This document shows, one piece after another, positions 30,740 through 43,269 of a stretch of 64,000 nt of DNA (within the stretch, counting starts at the first letter, position 1; the number at the start of each line of letters is the position of its first letter). A program made the position numbers and the translations under genes. Origin of the DNA: Fulvia fulva (taxonomy: Eukaryota; Ascomycota; Dothideomycetes; Mycosphaerellales; Mycosphaerellaceae); NCBI RefSeq assembly GCF_020509005.1, contig NC_063013.1, positions 558,001-622,000 on the forward strand. Direction: 5' to 3'. The notes below the pieces were generated by a model, which saw nothing but the letters and a program-made list of their open reading frames with translations, did no database searches and was not told where the DNA came from.

Positions 30740-32142
30740 ATGCATACACTCTTCGGCGAAGCCATTCTCAGTCCTGGGCCCAAGACCGTGCCTCCAAGCA
30801 AGCCAAATCCATTCGAGCTCTCGTTTCAATCTAGCGTTGCGACCAGCTATACAGACTCATCATCGAGTTCAAACGGCAAGAACGATTGGTTGACACAATA
30901 TCACCAGGCACAAGATCGACTTTCTGGAGAACCAGCCAACCAAGCCAGCAATGATGCTACAAGCAGATACGGCCACGCCGGGCATAAAGGCAACCCCAAA
31001 CTGCTCTTCATGGGTTTGAGAAGGTGAGCGTTCGTCGATGAGTGTGGTGGATTCTGCTGATCACCAACACCTATCCAGAAGCGGCAAGTCATCTGTACAA
31101 AAGGTCATCTTCGAGAAGTTCTCCCCAGCAGAGACCCTCTTCCTAGACCCAACCACCAAAATCGAGACAGCAAAGATGGAGTGCGATCCAACCCCCTACC
31201 CTCCCTCACACCAACACTAATACTCCCCCTCAGCTCCTTCATAAAATTCGAAAGCTCCGAACTCCCAGCAAACCTCTCCTACCTCGCGCTCGACTTCGAC
31301 CACGAAGGCGTCTTCGGCTCCGTAGGCTCCCTCATCTGGGTCCTCGACATGCAAGACGAATACTTTCAATCCATCAGCAAACTAATCGAAACAGCAACCT
31401 TCCTCCTCGAACACTTCCCCCGCATCAACTTCGAAGTCTTCATCCACAAAACCGACGGCCTCAGCGAGGAATACAAACACGACACCTTCCGCGACGTGCG
31501 CCAGCGAGTCCAAGACGAACTCAGCGACGCGGGCTACGGCGACCGCGGCGTGGCGTTCTACCAGACTAGCATCTTCGACCACTCAGTCTACGAAGCGATG
31601 AGTAAAGTCGTGCAGAAACTGCTACCCCAGCTACCCGTCATGGAAGCGTTGCTGAACAGACTCTGCTCTGCGTGTCGAATCCAGAAGGCGTATTTATTCG
31701 ACACAATCTCGAAGATATACCTAGCAACAGACGCCAGTCCAACCTTCCTCAAAGACTACGAAGTCTGCTCCGACTACGTCGATGTCATCGTCGACATCAA
31801 GCAGATCTACGGCTGGCAGGGCCGGGGGAGCCACCAGGATGGGTCCCAGAGCCAGACGTCGAACTCGACTGAGAGCAGTGCGGCCGTTGGCGAGAGTCTG
31901 ATAACGTACGACAAGAGTGGCAATACCTACATCTACGCCCGGGAGATCAACGAGTAAGAAGTCCCGTCCTCTTCCCTCAAACCTTTTCTAACGAGAACAT
32001 TAACTAACCACGAAATTCTTTATGTAGATACCTCTCCCTAATCTGCGTCATGGGCCAAGGCAGCACGGCCGACAAACGCATGCTAATCGACTACAACGTG
32101 ACAATCCTGCAAGAAGCACTGCAGCAAATGTTCAAGCTGTGA
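30740..32142 (+). CDS. GTR2: Rag-type GTPase Gtr2 (RagC/D homolog)
   Basis: Exons 30740-31023, 31079-31180, 31234-31953 and 32028-32142, with consistent phases (2, 2, 2). The P-loop [13 protein letters not shown] is formed by joining exons 1 and 2. It is followed by LDPTTKIE (switch region), a [11 protein letters not shown] segment and a Roadblock-like C-terminal half ending [10 protein letters not shown]. Gtr1-Gtr2 heterodimers sit on the vacuole and signal amino-acid sufficiency to TORC1. LFMGLRRSGKSS rather than the Gtr1-type LLMGRSGSGKSS, together with the long polar N-terminus (about 90 residues), supports Gtr2. A polar Ser/Gln-rich insertion lies near the end of exon 3. Confidence 0.93.
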
Positions 32143-32796
32143 TTGATGACGGAGCGAGCGAGCGACATCAAGTTTCTATGTACATGTCATAACAAAGGCA
32201 AGGCATAATTGAAAGCGTTTACCACTCAAATATATGATCAAAAATGCTTCAGTTATGGACACATGCTACCAAGTTTTTCGAAAAAAAAAGTCCCATATAA
32301 GAGAACAACAACAACATCGCTCCGACTCACAGTCACCCACTGCTTCGGCTTCGCCACCACATTGATCGAGCTGGCCTCATTCTCTCAATCTGTGAAGATG
32401 AAAGATTGATCATTAGAGAGCCGTGGCCAGGCCACCATGACTGTCAGCCTCCAATCACATGTATACTATGTTCCATATCATCGACCATCGACCATCGACC
32501 TTCACCGCTGCACATAAGGTATCTTTAGGGGTATTAGGCACCAACTCCAAGATTGACAACTCTTCCACACGAACTCATACTCATGGTCCCTGCTGATCGT
32601 TTCATGCTGTAGACAGACTGGAGGCAGGACGCTGGGACATTGTCGACCGTGACTCCTTTCTTTTGTCTATATCCAACCCTGCGCCTCGAGCCTGCGCCAA
32701 CGTTGCTGATCGACAAATTTACTTGCAAGTGCATTTCCATGTCCATGGCAATTGCGTGTCGCGTGCAGCAGGTCGACTGGGCATCGTGGCTGTAGT
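32143..32796. other. convergent spacer between GTR2 and the Hsp70-like gene
   Basis: AT-richer than its surroundings. It includes an A-rich run near 32282 and a short (CATCGAC)x3 repeat near 32480-32500. No gene supported. Probably the two 3' UTRs. Confidence 0.5.
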
Positions 32797-35321
32797 CTAT
32801 CGGAATCTCGCAGAGCAGCGACCCATGACCTCGCCCTGACAGACCAGCTCGGCGTTGAACTCTGATCCGTCGAGAGTGAGGTAGATGTCGAAGTACACAC
32901 GGTAGAAGGTACCTTGTGGCGTGTCCATGCGCTCAAAGTCCTTTTCGAGATTCTTTCGGCTCAGATCCGATGTCAATGTGACGATCTCCTTGATACCTGT
33001 GACACGTTGTTAGTCTTGCAAAGCACAGCCCGTTAGCGTTTGTGACTTACGTGGGTCCTTGGTATATTCGGGGCACACATCCTCGTCACAAGCATACAGC
33101 ACATCCTCGTACATAAGTGTCGCGCCGGGAGCCACCTGTCGGAAGAAGGAAACCTTGACAGGCTCGCCGATCTTGACTCTCTGGCCCTTTTGCACGAAAA
33201 TCTGTCTGGTGTATTTGCAGCGGTCCTTGCCGTCAAGAGATGGGACACGGTACTGCTCGGGATGGTGGCCTTCCTTGAACGGTTGCAGAGTGGCCATGAG
33301 ATAATGTCTTCTGGCAACACGGGATGTGATGACACGCTCTGTGATACCGGCAGTAACAGCACCCTTGACGATAGCGGCCACGGAATCCATGGGTCGGACC
33401 ACCTTGTTCTGGAACTGAGGCGGCACATGCAGCTTGATCTGCTGGAACAGGTATTCAGATGCACCGAAACCACCAACAACAAGCACATTCTAGTTATCGG
33501 TCAGTATGCCACAATATCGAGAGAAGCTTCACCTGCGCTCACCTGTAATGATCTGTTCTGTGCCTGGATGGCAATGATCTGATTCCTCACCAGCTCCAAG
33601 ATCCGGTTGACCACAGGCTCGAAGCATTGTAGAATCTCCTCGTTCGTGAACGTCATGTAACCCTCCTCAATGCCGGCTTCTGGAAACTCGGCTTCTATGC
33701 CGACGTCCACAGCCCACTTCTGACCATTGTTTCGGAAGTCGGCCTTTATTCTGTTCTCGAAGTCCATGATGCACTTTGCGTATACCTTTCCTGCCGTCTT
33801 CGAACCGTCTGGTAGCTTCATCTTTCTAATCTTCGCTCGTAGGATGTTGGAGAAATTACGGTTGAGCGCTGTCGAACCGCAGGAGTCACCAGAGCCAGCG
33901 GTACACTCTGCAACAGTAAACGGCGACTCTTCCTCGACTTCGTATGCGATCAAATCGACGGTACCACCACCACAATCGACAATCAGAACTGCGTCGTGAA
34001 CCTTGAGGTTTAACAGTCCAGTCTTTGAACAGAACATGGCAGCAGCTTCGGGTTCGGTGATCAGGGTCAGGCGGTTATCATTCTCGTCTCGCAGGAAGCC
34101 GGCCTGAATGGCAGCAGCTCTTGTCGCGGCCTTGCCGGCATCGTTCCAAATGGCAGGCACGGTCAAGAAGTATCTGATGTTCCGCTCTTCTCGGTTGAAC
34201 ACCTCACCCAGTGTCTTCTGCAGTTGGTTTCGCATGGCTTGGCGGAGCTTGAAGAGGTAGTCGGCAGCGACATCGATCTCAGACTTGCCCGGAGGAAGCG
34301 GTGGCAGGTTGATGGGATCTATGTAAGTGTTGCCGCTCAGCATGAGCTGAAGCTTGAACCATTCCACCTTTTGAACACCAGGCTTCGGGTAACCTGTTGG
34401 CGCAAGCGCCTCGGCAATGTCTGGTCCCCATCCGACGACTTGTTGGTGCTGGTCGTAGTAGAGTACAGTCGGGATCTAGGGGTGAAGTCAGGCGGGTGAA
34501 GCATGCGTAGCTGTAGGAGGTGCGTACCTTTTGTTTCGTTTGAGTACCAGCACCTGGCCATTCGACGATGATATCCTCTTTAGCCTCGGTATTTGTAGCA
34601 AAGGCAAAAGCGACGCCAGAGAAGGTGGTTCCCTATGTAAGCAAGGTAAGCAAGGCTGGGCCGCCAAGAGCTGAAGGGTAGGAGCACGTACGAAGTCAAT
34701 GCCGACGATGAGCTGCGCTTTGCTGCGCTGGCTGCCCTCGACCTCGGCGAGACGATTGTAGGAGTGTGGGCCTTGAGGACCACCCGGCGGGCCACCGTAC
34801 GGATATGCTCCTCCTCCTCCTCCTCCTGCGTTGTTGTTCATCGGGTAGCCTGGCGGGTTAGGGGCCGGATACATGTTGTTGTTACTGTTATGGTGAGGCG
34901 GGTAGCCCCCGCCAGTGTTGATAGGTGGCGGTGGCATGGGACTCGTGGGTCTGCCCGCGTTAGGATGCCCACCAGCGGCCAATTGGTTTCCACCCTGGTT
35001 GGCGTACTGGTATGAGGGAGGCCTGCCCTGCGGCATGTTTCCCTGGCCGTTGGGGTTCATGGCCAGCGAGGTGCTCGAGGCCGATGCTTGCTGGGCGACG
35101 TTGTTGTTCTGCTGCGATGGTTGAGCGGTCGAGGCGATGCTGCCGGCAGAGGATGAGGGAGGGGCGGTGCGGTTCACTGGGCGCGGCGAGGGCGAGGTAG
35201 CCGCGGAAGGGGCGAGGTTGGTGGTGGAGTTGCTCGCGGACTGGACCGACGAGTTGCTGCTGGAGCGTCGAGTGGTGCCGAATACCCTTTTGAATCGACT
35301 CTGGACTGAATTCGAAGACAT
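32797..35321 (-). CDS. Hsp70-superfamily ATPase, HSPA12-like, with disordered N-terminus
   Basis: Five exons: 35321-34692, 34632-34528, 34475-33543, 33489-33051 and 32996-32797 (768 residues; introns 52-59 nt, phases 0,0,0,1). The first 200 residues are low-complexity (Ser, Pro, Gly, Asn; GGGGGG run). The actin-like ATPase fold then begins at GIDFGTTFSGVAFAF (about 207), with LTEPEAAA, VLIVDCGGGTVDLIAYEV and NVLVVGGFGASEYL in the expected order. The absence of a canonical DnaK-type substrate domain and the shape of the C-terminus match fungal HSPA12-like proteins rather than Ssa-type chaperones. Their clients are unknown. Each splice was set by these motifs and by phase. Confidence 0.85.
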
Positions 35322-37755
35322 CAAGAGGAGCTCATGAGCGGAAGGAGCAACAGCATGAGGGCGGAGGGCGGAGGGCGGAGCGTCAGTGGACGGAACGCTC
35401 TCGCCTGGTCCGATCGGGGCTGTCAGATCAGATCAGCCTCAGGTTCGCAGGCAAGGCAGGCGCGCAGGCTGGGCGTGCTGGGGCTGGGCGGGTGCGGGAT
35501 ACAGATTGCGGGTGCTGCTCAGAACTCAGAAGCAGCCAGGCGCAGACAGCGGCAAGTGCAGGTGACAAGGACCAGGACACGCGATAGCGCAGGCCTGAGG
35601 CGGCGGATCGCAGCTGTCAGCCTGTCAGTGGTCGGACGCTCTGTCGGGGTTGGCTGTGCGCTGTGCCAGGTGATAGCCTGTGATGATAGGTGTGCTGGTG
35701 GCGGACTGGTGGTGGTGCTTGCTGGGCTGGCGGTCAAAAGTGGAGTGGAGTGGGCGCTGAGAGCTGAGACGGGGTCGGGTTGTGCGAGGCAGGAAGCTTG
35801 CGACAGATTGGGCCGCGCTGACTGACTGGTGCGCGTGCAAGCGAGTCGTAGGAACGAGGTATGAGGTATGCACTGGAGGTATGAAGGAAGTCCAACCCAA
35901 GCACCCAAGATGGAGGACTAGTTCTAGTTCTAGTCTCGTTGAACAATCCTCACCAATGCAATGCCGTGAGCCTGCAGCAACAGCCTCGAACCCAACCAAA
36001 ACCAAACCCCAAGGGCCTGAGCTCCGTCACCAATACGTTTACACTCTCGCCGCGCACAGCCAGCAAGCTCCACAGCCAAAAGCCCAGCCCATCATCATCA
36101 GCCGCAGCAGCGGGATCATCGATGTTTCCAGCAACATCTCACTGTCTCATATCACAGTGACAAGGCACTTAGCTGCGTGCTACATGGCATAGCCTACTCG
36201 ATAGAAACATCACTGCCATCACTTGCCATCGCATCAATGCCCCTCCACCACACCTCAACAACGATTCACGCACCACCAAAAAGTTGAGAACCATCGTCGG
36301 TCGAAAGCTCCCGCAAAAAGCTTAACCAAATTCAGGACAGCGCCTTTCAAACACCACACCCCAGTCCTCTGCACAACATCGAAATGGGGCAGTCTGAGGT
36401 GCTAGTTCGCATCCACTAAATAAATCCTAGAGTAGACACCTACAAAACCCTGAGGTGTCTAAGCATCACCATCTCACTGCTCACAACGATAATCTCATCT
36501 TCCATCCCTCCACACAACCATGACGAAACTCGTGCACATCCATGACTCAGTGCACATGCCCTCCCTCCCATTCACCCATTGTCCTCGGCCGGCGCAGCCG
36601 CAGACTGCGTAGTCGACGCATAACAGAGTTGCTACCGTATCCTATCGCTAGACCAACCACGCCCCGATTCACATCACGAGTCCGCCAATGGCAAGGCAAC
36701 GTGCAGATCCCACAAGCCGGCATTGCCATGTGCTGCATGTCACTTCATTCTCTGAGCCGACATATCGTGCTCATGTCTTACGGCTCGCGCTGACGAAACG
36801 TACCGACGCACAGTTGAGCCACACAAACAGACCCAGCGTTCACACAGAATATGGTTGCTCCAACGTCGGAACATGCCTGAGCGTCCAATGAGCGCGTAGA
36901 TGGGAAGCCGAGATCACGTGTTGAAACATTGATGTGAGCAAGGTGCTAGAACTTGGACATTTCGACAAGTCTTCGTGATATCTGATGAAGCAAGTAACCA
37001 ATGCGTCCGGCGGGCTCAAAGTCAGGAGCTTCTATGCCGACTATGTACTCGACACTGCCATCCATTACTACTGCCAGCAAGGTTCGTGCCGACTGTCAAA
37101 CTTGCTCAGAGTTTCGGCTTTCGCAATAGACCGGATGACTGCCTATACGACGGCAAACCTATTGAAGACACCCGTCAGCTACTCTGCGTAGTGCAGCTGC
37201 CAGGGCCGACCGCAGTCCACAAAACCAAGACAGTGCGCATAGAGTTATAGCTGAGGTCCGTAGACCACGGTCAATGGCTTCATTGAACTACTATGTACGA
37301 AGGTTAGGAGCAAGACGTCCATCACATCTTGGGTACGGAGGTGTGTCGGGGCAACTCCCTTTCTTTTTGGCTGCGCGCAGCTCTGTCTCTGTGGTTCCCC
37401 GCTGCGCGACATCATTTGTCGTTTTCGAACTTGTCGTGGTACTCGATTCGGGCTGCCTGCAAGTCTGTGGAAGTATGCGCATCCAACCGAATCGACTACT
37501 TACCAGGCTCCGGCAATTTTTTTTTCAACTTTTATTTTTCGTTCGAAGCCGCATGCAAGGTAATGCAACGACGTTGCCCACTCGGCTGGATACGTTTTCA
37601 AGAATTGGCGAGTGCTGCTGGCCTGCATTGTGGGCAGCACGGCTCGGTCCTGCGGGTATCGCCTGGACAGCAAGGTGGCAGTGGTGTTGAGGTTCTGTTC
37701 TCACATGTCACTCACGCCGAGATTGTTAGTGGTATGGCTTTCCGCTTCGGTCTGT
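35322..37755. other. 2.4-kb stretch without a supported gene
   Basis: Dense overlapping ORFs at 35330-36190 have skewed GC-rich composition but no conserved pattern. 36190-37755 has short ORFs only. It contains the upstream region of the Hsp70-like gene and the 3' flank of the poly(A) polymerase gene. Confidence 0.45.
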
Positions 37756-39852
37756 TCAACCGTTGCCGTTGGTCATGCCATTCGTTTTGGGGTCCGCGAT
37801 TCCAGACTGGCGGCGCTTAGCTGGATCCTGGTTCTCCTGCAAAAATAAAGCATCGCGTTAGCAATCCTTGTGACATGCAGCCGGTCAAAGCACACCTGCT
37901 TTGGTCAGTTTCTGTGCACGCTCATCACTCACGTCCAGGCCCGCATTTGCAACAGTACGCTTCTTATGCGCGGGCAGAGCTTCGGCGGCGGACGCTGCAT
38001 CCTTTGCCTTCTTGCTCTTCTTCTTAGTCGGCCTCTTCTCGCCATCGACGAAAACGTCGTCGGGAAGCATGTGGCTGCAGGTGCGAAGTCAGCATGGATT
38101 TTCTGTGCTCCACGAAGCTCAACTTACTTTCGAACATGCTTGATGGTAATAGAATGAATGCTCTCATCAAAGACGTTCCATTGTTTGCAGCCGTTCCGGA
38201 ATGTGGTGATGGGCTCAGAGATGTCCAGTTCATTTTTGCCTGCGAAATCAGTCAGAAGCCGTAAAGGCTCACTCTTGTCACTATTGTGGGGACAACGCAC
38301 CTGGTTCAAGCTCAATGCCTAGGAAGTATCGAGTGGTGTGGTACATGAGGGGCCCGTCTTTCTTGGTTGTATCATTCGAGGTCGCGTCAGATGCCGCCTG
38401 AGCAATAGCATCGGCGCTGCCCTGTGCAGCTGCCGCGACTTTGACATCACCGGACTCATCGACAGTCTTCGTCTTGGCCACCTGGAACAGCAGACTGCCT
38501 TGTTTGACCTGCTCAAGCTCATCCTCAGTCTTGCATTCGTGGACAGCTTCAAATCCTTTGTTGAATGGATGAATCAGCTTGACCGCAGCCGTGTTCGAGT
38601 GCATCTCGATGCCGGAAACGAGTCTGCGCAACCTAGAGGAAATGAAGCCCGACCATGCCTGCTGCGCTTCCAAAGTGCGTGAGCCCGTGACGAGACACAA
38701 ATAATGTTTGTAATCTTCCGTAAAGAATGTTTGTCGGGCGAACAGAGCTTTCCACTCCTTTTTACCAGCGTGAATGTCGTTCGTAATCTCGAGGCCGCGC
38801 TTGAACTCTCGGAGTATGACCTGTCGGTTGGAATTCGTCAGGCCTGCCGTGGCGTTCATGCAGGGGAATGCTGGAGTGATGATGGGCATGAGGTCAAATC
38901 TGTCTTTGGTCTGCTCTCCCCATTGTGGCGGGGTCACTCCCAGGTCTGGAGCAGCTTCACGCTTGCACAGTGTGACGGGATCCGGCCAGCGCCATTTGCC
39001 CATGACCATGAAGAACTTGTTGACGATAACAGGAGCAGCAGCTCTTGGGTACAGCTGGCACATGCGTACGACCATCATGGCATATGCAACTCCGCCTGGG
39101 AAACCATACACGTTGCCGTAGACTCCACGTCTTTGCGCCCAAAGCTTGATGGCCCGGAGTGCGAGGCGGAATGTCTTGGTCTCGGGTACCAATTGCAGTA
39201 GCCGATCCGTGACTCGTGTACCATTCACACACTTCATGTCCGTCTCGCTCAGACCTCGCAGGAGATTGTTGTCGGTCAACTGAAGGTCCTTCGGCACCGA
39301 GGCGATGTGCAATGTTGAGAAGATGAGATCGACAGCCACACCTTCAATCTCGGTTTTGATGATGGGTACACTGGAGGCCTCGACAGGTACGAGCTCGGTG
39401 AGCTGATCAGGCGGGGTGGTCTTGCGGATCATGTCGGGCATGTGCTTGAAGAAGTCCTCTCGTGTGACATGTCTCGGGGCGATCATGAGAGCATCGATAT
39501 CCGAGCCAGGACCAAAGACCTTAAGTCGATAGCTGCCATATGTGAAGATTCTCCCACCCGCCTCTTTCATGATCTCATCCGGAAGTCCCTTGCTCTTGCC
39601 CACCATTTGCACCAGCTGTTTGAGCAGGCCCTCGAGCTTGACTAGTACGCGCTCCCTGTGAATCGGTCAGTCTGTGTTGTACGCCTTTTCTGCAGTGTAC
39701 CTATACCTCTTCTGGGTCTGCTCCGGCGCTTCAAAGTTGTTCTGCGCCTTGAGCTCTTGGATCAGCTCTCCACTCAACTTAAGGTCGCGCTCGGTTGGCG
39801 GATCGGTCGACAGTGGGGCTGACACGCCTCGGGTGTCGTCGTTCTGCGCCAT
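37756..39852 (-). CDS. PAP1: nuclear poly(A) polymerase
   Basis: Exons 39852-39707, 39655-38301, 38239-38128, 38074-37894 and 37836-37756 (624 residues). The nucleotidyltransferase signature is complete: GSYRLKVFGPGSDIDALMIAPRH (GS at about 89-90, DxD at about 101-103), with the third acidic position in VDLIF. The central domain has TFRLALRAIKLWAQRRGVYGN. The RNA-binding C-terminal domain is followed by a basic tail (KKKSKKAKDAA, and a final exon with DPAKRR). The enzyme adds poly(A) tails to cleaved pre-mRNA as part of the cleavage/polyadenylation factor. The last donor lies in a GTGTGC context where two GTs are possible. I chose the one that keeps the basic tail in frame. Confidence 0.95.
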
Positions 39853-40322
39853 ATTGAATGCTCCTTTGCGTAGGTCGGTGTGATGAAGCTGATGGATGCG
39901 CGCTACGAGAGCATCTGAACAGGCGGCGCGGTCGCGGACCTGGCGCAATCGCACGAAGCAGACAAGGGGAGAAATAAGCTGTTGATCAGTACTGCCGCAT
40001 ACCACAGCACCTGCGACGCGTTAATGGAGAGGATGTAGGAAGAAGAGAAGAGGAAAGAGTGAAGAAGTTTGGCAGCTGCCGACGATGCGATGGCTGCTGC
40101 AAGGTCGAGGACGTTTGGAGATCGGCACGCCGCACGACAAGGCAGCCTTGAAGCAAGGGTCGCGCCGAGCTAGCCGGATCGTTCTTGCGGAGGCACATGT
40201 CAGGCAGGTGTGCTTTCTTCCTTCATTGACTACCTGCGGTTCGCGACAATTGATCTACACGTGCTCTGACCGCCTGCATGCGGCTATGGAGCCGGAAACG
40301 ATCACATACGACTCGGAGCAGC
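39853..40322. other. spacer between PAP1 and the alpha/beta hydrolase gene
   Basis: Upstream region of PAP1 and 3' flank of the hydrolase gene. No gene supported. Confidence 0.45.
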
Positions 40323-41633
40323 TCAGTTGTTGGCGAGGAAATCCCTCAGCTTCTCGTCCAGCCACTTCAAATCTTCCTTGCTGTCCCCTGGACCACCAGC
40401 CCAGTGACCCCAAATGCTGGGAAACGGTATACACTTGCCAATGCCTGGATTCATCCGCGCTACCTCGTCTTCCGAGTCCTCTGGTGCTAGATGGTGGTCA
40501 GTTGGAAGTTTCGCGTTGAGGATTCACGACTTACGGAAGTACAGATCCGTCTGAGCGGGAAGTACCAATGCTTTAGCCTTGATCCCTTTCATTGCGGCGT
40601 CAAAATCGCCTGACACATCGTTAGCTGCTTGACCTCGCGGAAGATCACGACACTGACCATTGTATGGCTCCTGAGCCGAGCAGTCACCTGCTTGCCACGT
40701 GTATAGCATGGCCACCATGTTATCGGGATCTGAAAACTTGATCAGCAGCGATCGATCCTTCTAGGGAAGCCATCGAACCTTTCGACAATGCCCACGGCTC
40801 CCAAAAATTCAGCATGAAATCTTCGATATCCTTGAAGCCGAGTACGGACTCGTAAAGACGTTGGCGGTAGAACGGCTGGCTAAAACCCCAGCCAGAGTAC
40901 ACACGACCCAAAGCTTTGAGTCCAACAGTCTTTTCTTCCTCCGACCATGCACGGCATGCTCCCGCGTTAGCCTCACCTTTGCAAACACCTCCGGATACAG
41001 CGCCCTTGCCGGCAAGGACGGCCGACTTCACGCCCTCGAGCATAGATTGGTTATGAAGAGCTGTCTTCGCCGAGCCACAGAATGGCACCACCAAGTCCAT
41101 GAAGTCTGGGTACTGGGTAGCCCACTGATATGTCTGACCAGCTCCCATACTCCAGCCCAGTACTGCGCGAGCATGCTTGATGCCGAGCTTCTTGGTCACA
41201 AGCTGGTGCTGTGCTTTGACGTTGTCGTAGAAGAGTACCTCAGGCCAAGGACGAACATCGGGCATGTTACTGGGACTACTGGACTGGCCGTTGCCGAATA
41301 GCGCTGTGATGATAATAAAGTACTTGTCCGGATTGAGGGTCTTGTCTTTTCCGATCAGCCACTCGTTGTCGGAGATCTGAGGGTAAGTTATGTTAGCATA
41401 AATGCCTCAGGAAAACAGGTCAGAAGTACTGAGCGTCCTGAGTGCGTCTCAGGCGTCTCAACAAGGCTTTTGTGCCTGAGTTTACTTACCAGCCCGGAAT
41501 ACCATGAAGGATAGATGACGGCTGGGTTGGTCGATTCACCGAATGTCTTGTAAGCTATACTAGCATTTGGTATCATGCCGCCATTCTTCAGCTTGAAGTC
41601 GCCTAATGAATAGGTGTCGTAGTTCGATGACAT
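40323..41633 (-). CDS. alpha/beta hydrolase, homoserine O-acetyltransferase-like fold
   Basis: Exons 41633-41490, 41376-40779, 40729-40658, 40609-40535 and 40486-40323 (350 residues; the phases agree at every junction). The start MSSNYDTYSLGDFKLKNGG and the segment NPDKYFIIITALFGNGQSSSPSN are typical of the MetX-like branch. The nucleophile elbow is GWSMGAGQ (Ser about 124), the acid is likely in LVLPAQTDLYF, and the His is in SIWGHWAGGPG. No signal peptide, so cytosolic. Many fungal members are esterases or acyltransferases of unknown substrate rather than true Met2, so I do not assign homoserine acetylation. Confidence 0.85.
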
Positions 41634-42231
41634 CTCCTTGACCTCTAGCTAGAGCGTATCGTTGCTGGTCCACGTTGATCGCCCGGCTGTAGTGTCGCAA
41701 GAAAGAAGAGATATACTAAGTTTGTTGGATGCGTACAGCAGGCTGTTGTGATAGCTTATCTAACATTCATTGCAAGGTATGGGCTGACCACTCCCTGCTT
41801 TGAGAGCATGGACCTGGTACAGTAGCGACAGGCTGTCATTGCCCCGCGGTGGGGTACAATGCCAGATGGACAACCGGAGACATTGATCAGAACTATCTGC
41901 TTACAATACCTCAGATGAATTAGGATATCAAGTGGATCATAATAACAGCAGCCTCGCGAAAGAATAGCAGCCTTTACCTTCCATGGTCAGCTACCTGTAG
42001 TGATGTGCTGGATGAAGACCGAGATATGTCCAGGTCGGCATCGGGACCATGCAGCTATACAGCCTAGTCCCTGCATGACGTACCTTCCTCGAGCCATTAA
42101 TGTCGATATTGCTCTTTCGCTTACAGAGCATCAACAAGCAAGATTAGTGTCACCGTCAATATCAAGCATTCACCACCTCCCAAGCTCCAATCCCCCATCC
42201 ACAAGCACCACCATCACACCCCACCGCCACA
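41634..42231. other. divergent upstream region
   Basis: 598 bp between the head-to-head hydrolase and flavin-reductase-like genes. No gene supported. Confidence 0.45.
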
Positions 42232-43218
42232 ATGTCCTCCGACAAAGAACAAAAAACCCAAGACCCCAAACCCCACGAATCCATGTACGACAACGAAAAA
42301 CAAATCCAACGCAACCCCCACGGCAACTTCAAAGAAGTCGAAGCCTCTCGCCCAGGATGGGACAATGATGCCACCTGGCACTACACCCAAACCAGAAACC
42401 CCTCCTGGAAACCCGGCGACGGCGCCAACGACAATGGCGAAAGCCTCAAAAAGAACCACATCTGCATCGACCCCTACGAAGACGGCCGCCCAGCAACATT
42501 CAACTACAAACTCCTCATCTCCGCCATCATCCCCCGCCCGATCGGCTTCGTATCCACACGTTCAAAGGATGGCACCTCGACGAATCTCGCGCCGTTTTCT
42601 TATACCCAAGTCATCAACCACGATCCGCCCGTTTTCATCGTGGGGTATGCCGGCGGTTTCGACAAGCAGAAGGATTCGTTGAAGAACTTGATGGAGTCGG
42701 GCGAGTGTACTATTAATATTATTAGTGAGCATTACCTGGAAGCGGCGAATGCTACGAGTGTTAATGCACCGTATGGGGTGTCGGAGTGGGCGTTGACGGG
42801 GTTGACGCCGGCGGAGTGTGAGGTTGTGAAGGCGAGTAGGGTGAAGGAGGCGGTGTTTAGTGTGGAGGGGACGTTGAGTGAGTCGGCCTAAAGTCAGAGA
42901 TTGACTGTACGTGATGACAAGAGCTAACGTGGTATCCGTCTAGTGAACACTCAAGAATTCGAATCGAGGGCAACACCAGGCAAGAAGACCGGCGTCCTAG
43001 CAGTGATTGAAGGCGTCCGCTTCTGGGCGAGAGAAGATGCCATCAATGAGGACAAGAACATCATCGACCCAGCAATTCTCCGCCCCATGAGCCGTCTCGG
43101 CGGCATCACGTATGGACGCCTCCTCGAGGGGATTGAGCTGCCACGACCAGACTGGAACGAGTTCAAGAAGGAAGCCGAGCCAGCCGGACTCGCGAAGCCG
43201 AAGGCAGATGGGCAGTGA
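42232..43218 (+). CDS. flavin reductase-like FMN-binding split-barrel protein
   Basis: Exons 42232-42877 and 42944-43218 are joined in phase 1 over a 66-nt intron with CTAAC, giving 306 residues. The flavin reductase-like (DIM6/NTAB) pattern is clear: ISAIIPRPIGFVSTRSKDGTSTNLAPFSY, HDPPVFIVGYAGG, ESGECTINIISEHYLEAAN, then after the splice ESRATPGKKTGVLAVIEGVRFW and LGGITYGRLLEGIELPRP. The first 75 residues are polar and unconserved. Such proteins bind FMN and reduce flavins or act as pyridoxamine-oxidase-like enzymes. The physiological partner is unknown. The 5' part is extremely C-rich at wobble positions. Confidence 0.9.
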
Positions 43219-43269
43219 GGTACATAGATCTAACTACACGGAGATGATAGAATAGACAATCATCACTAC

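Noticed and set aside
35334..36192. Several long overlapping ORFs on both strands
   Set aside because: GC-rich composition explains the lack of stops. No motif, start context or splice logic was seen.
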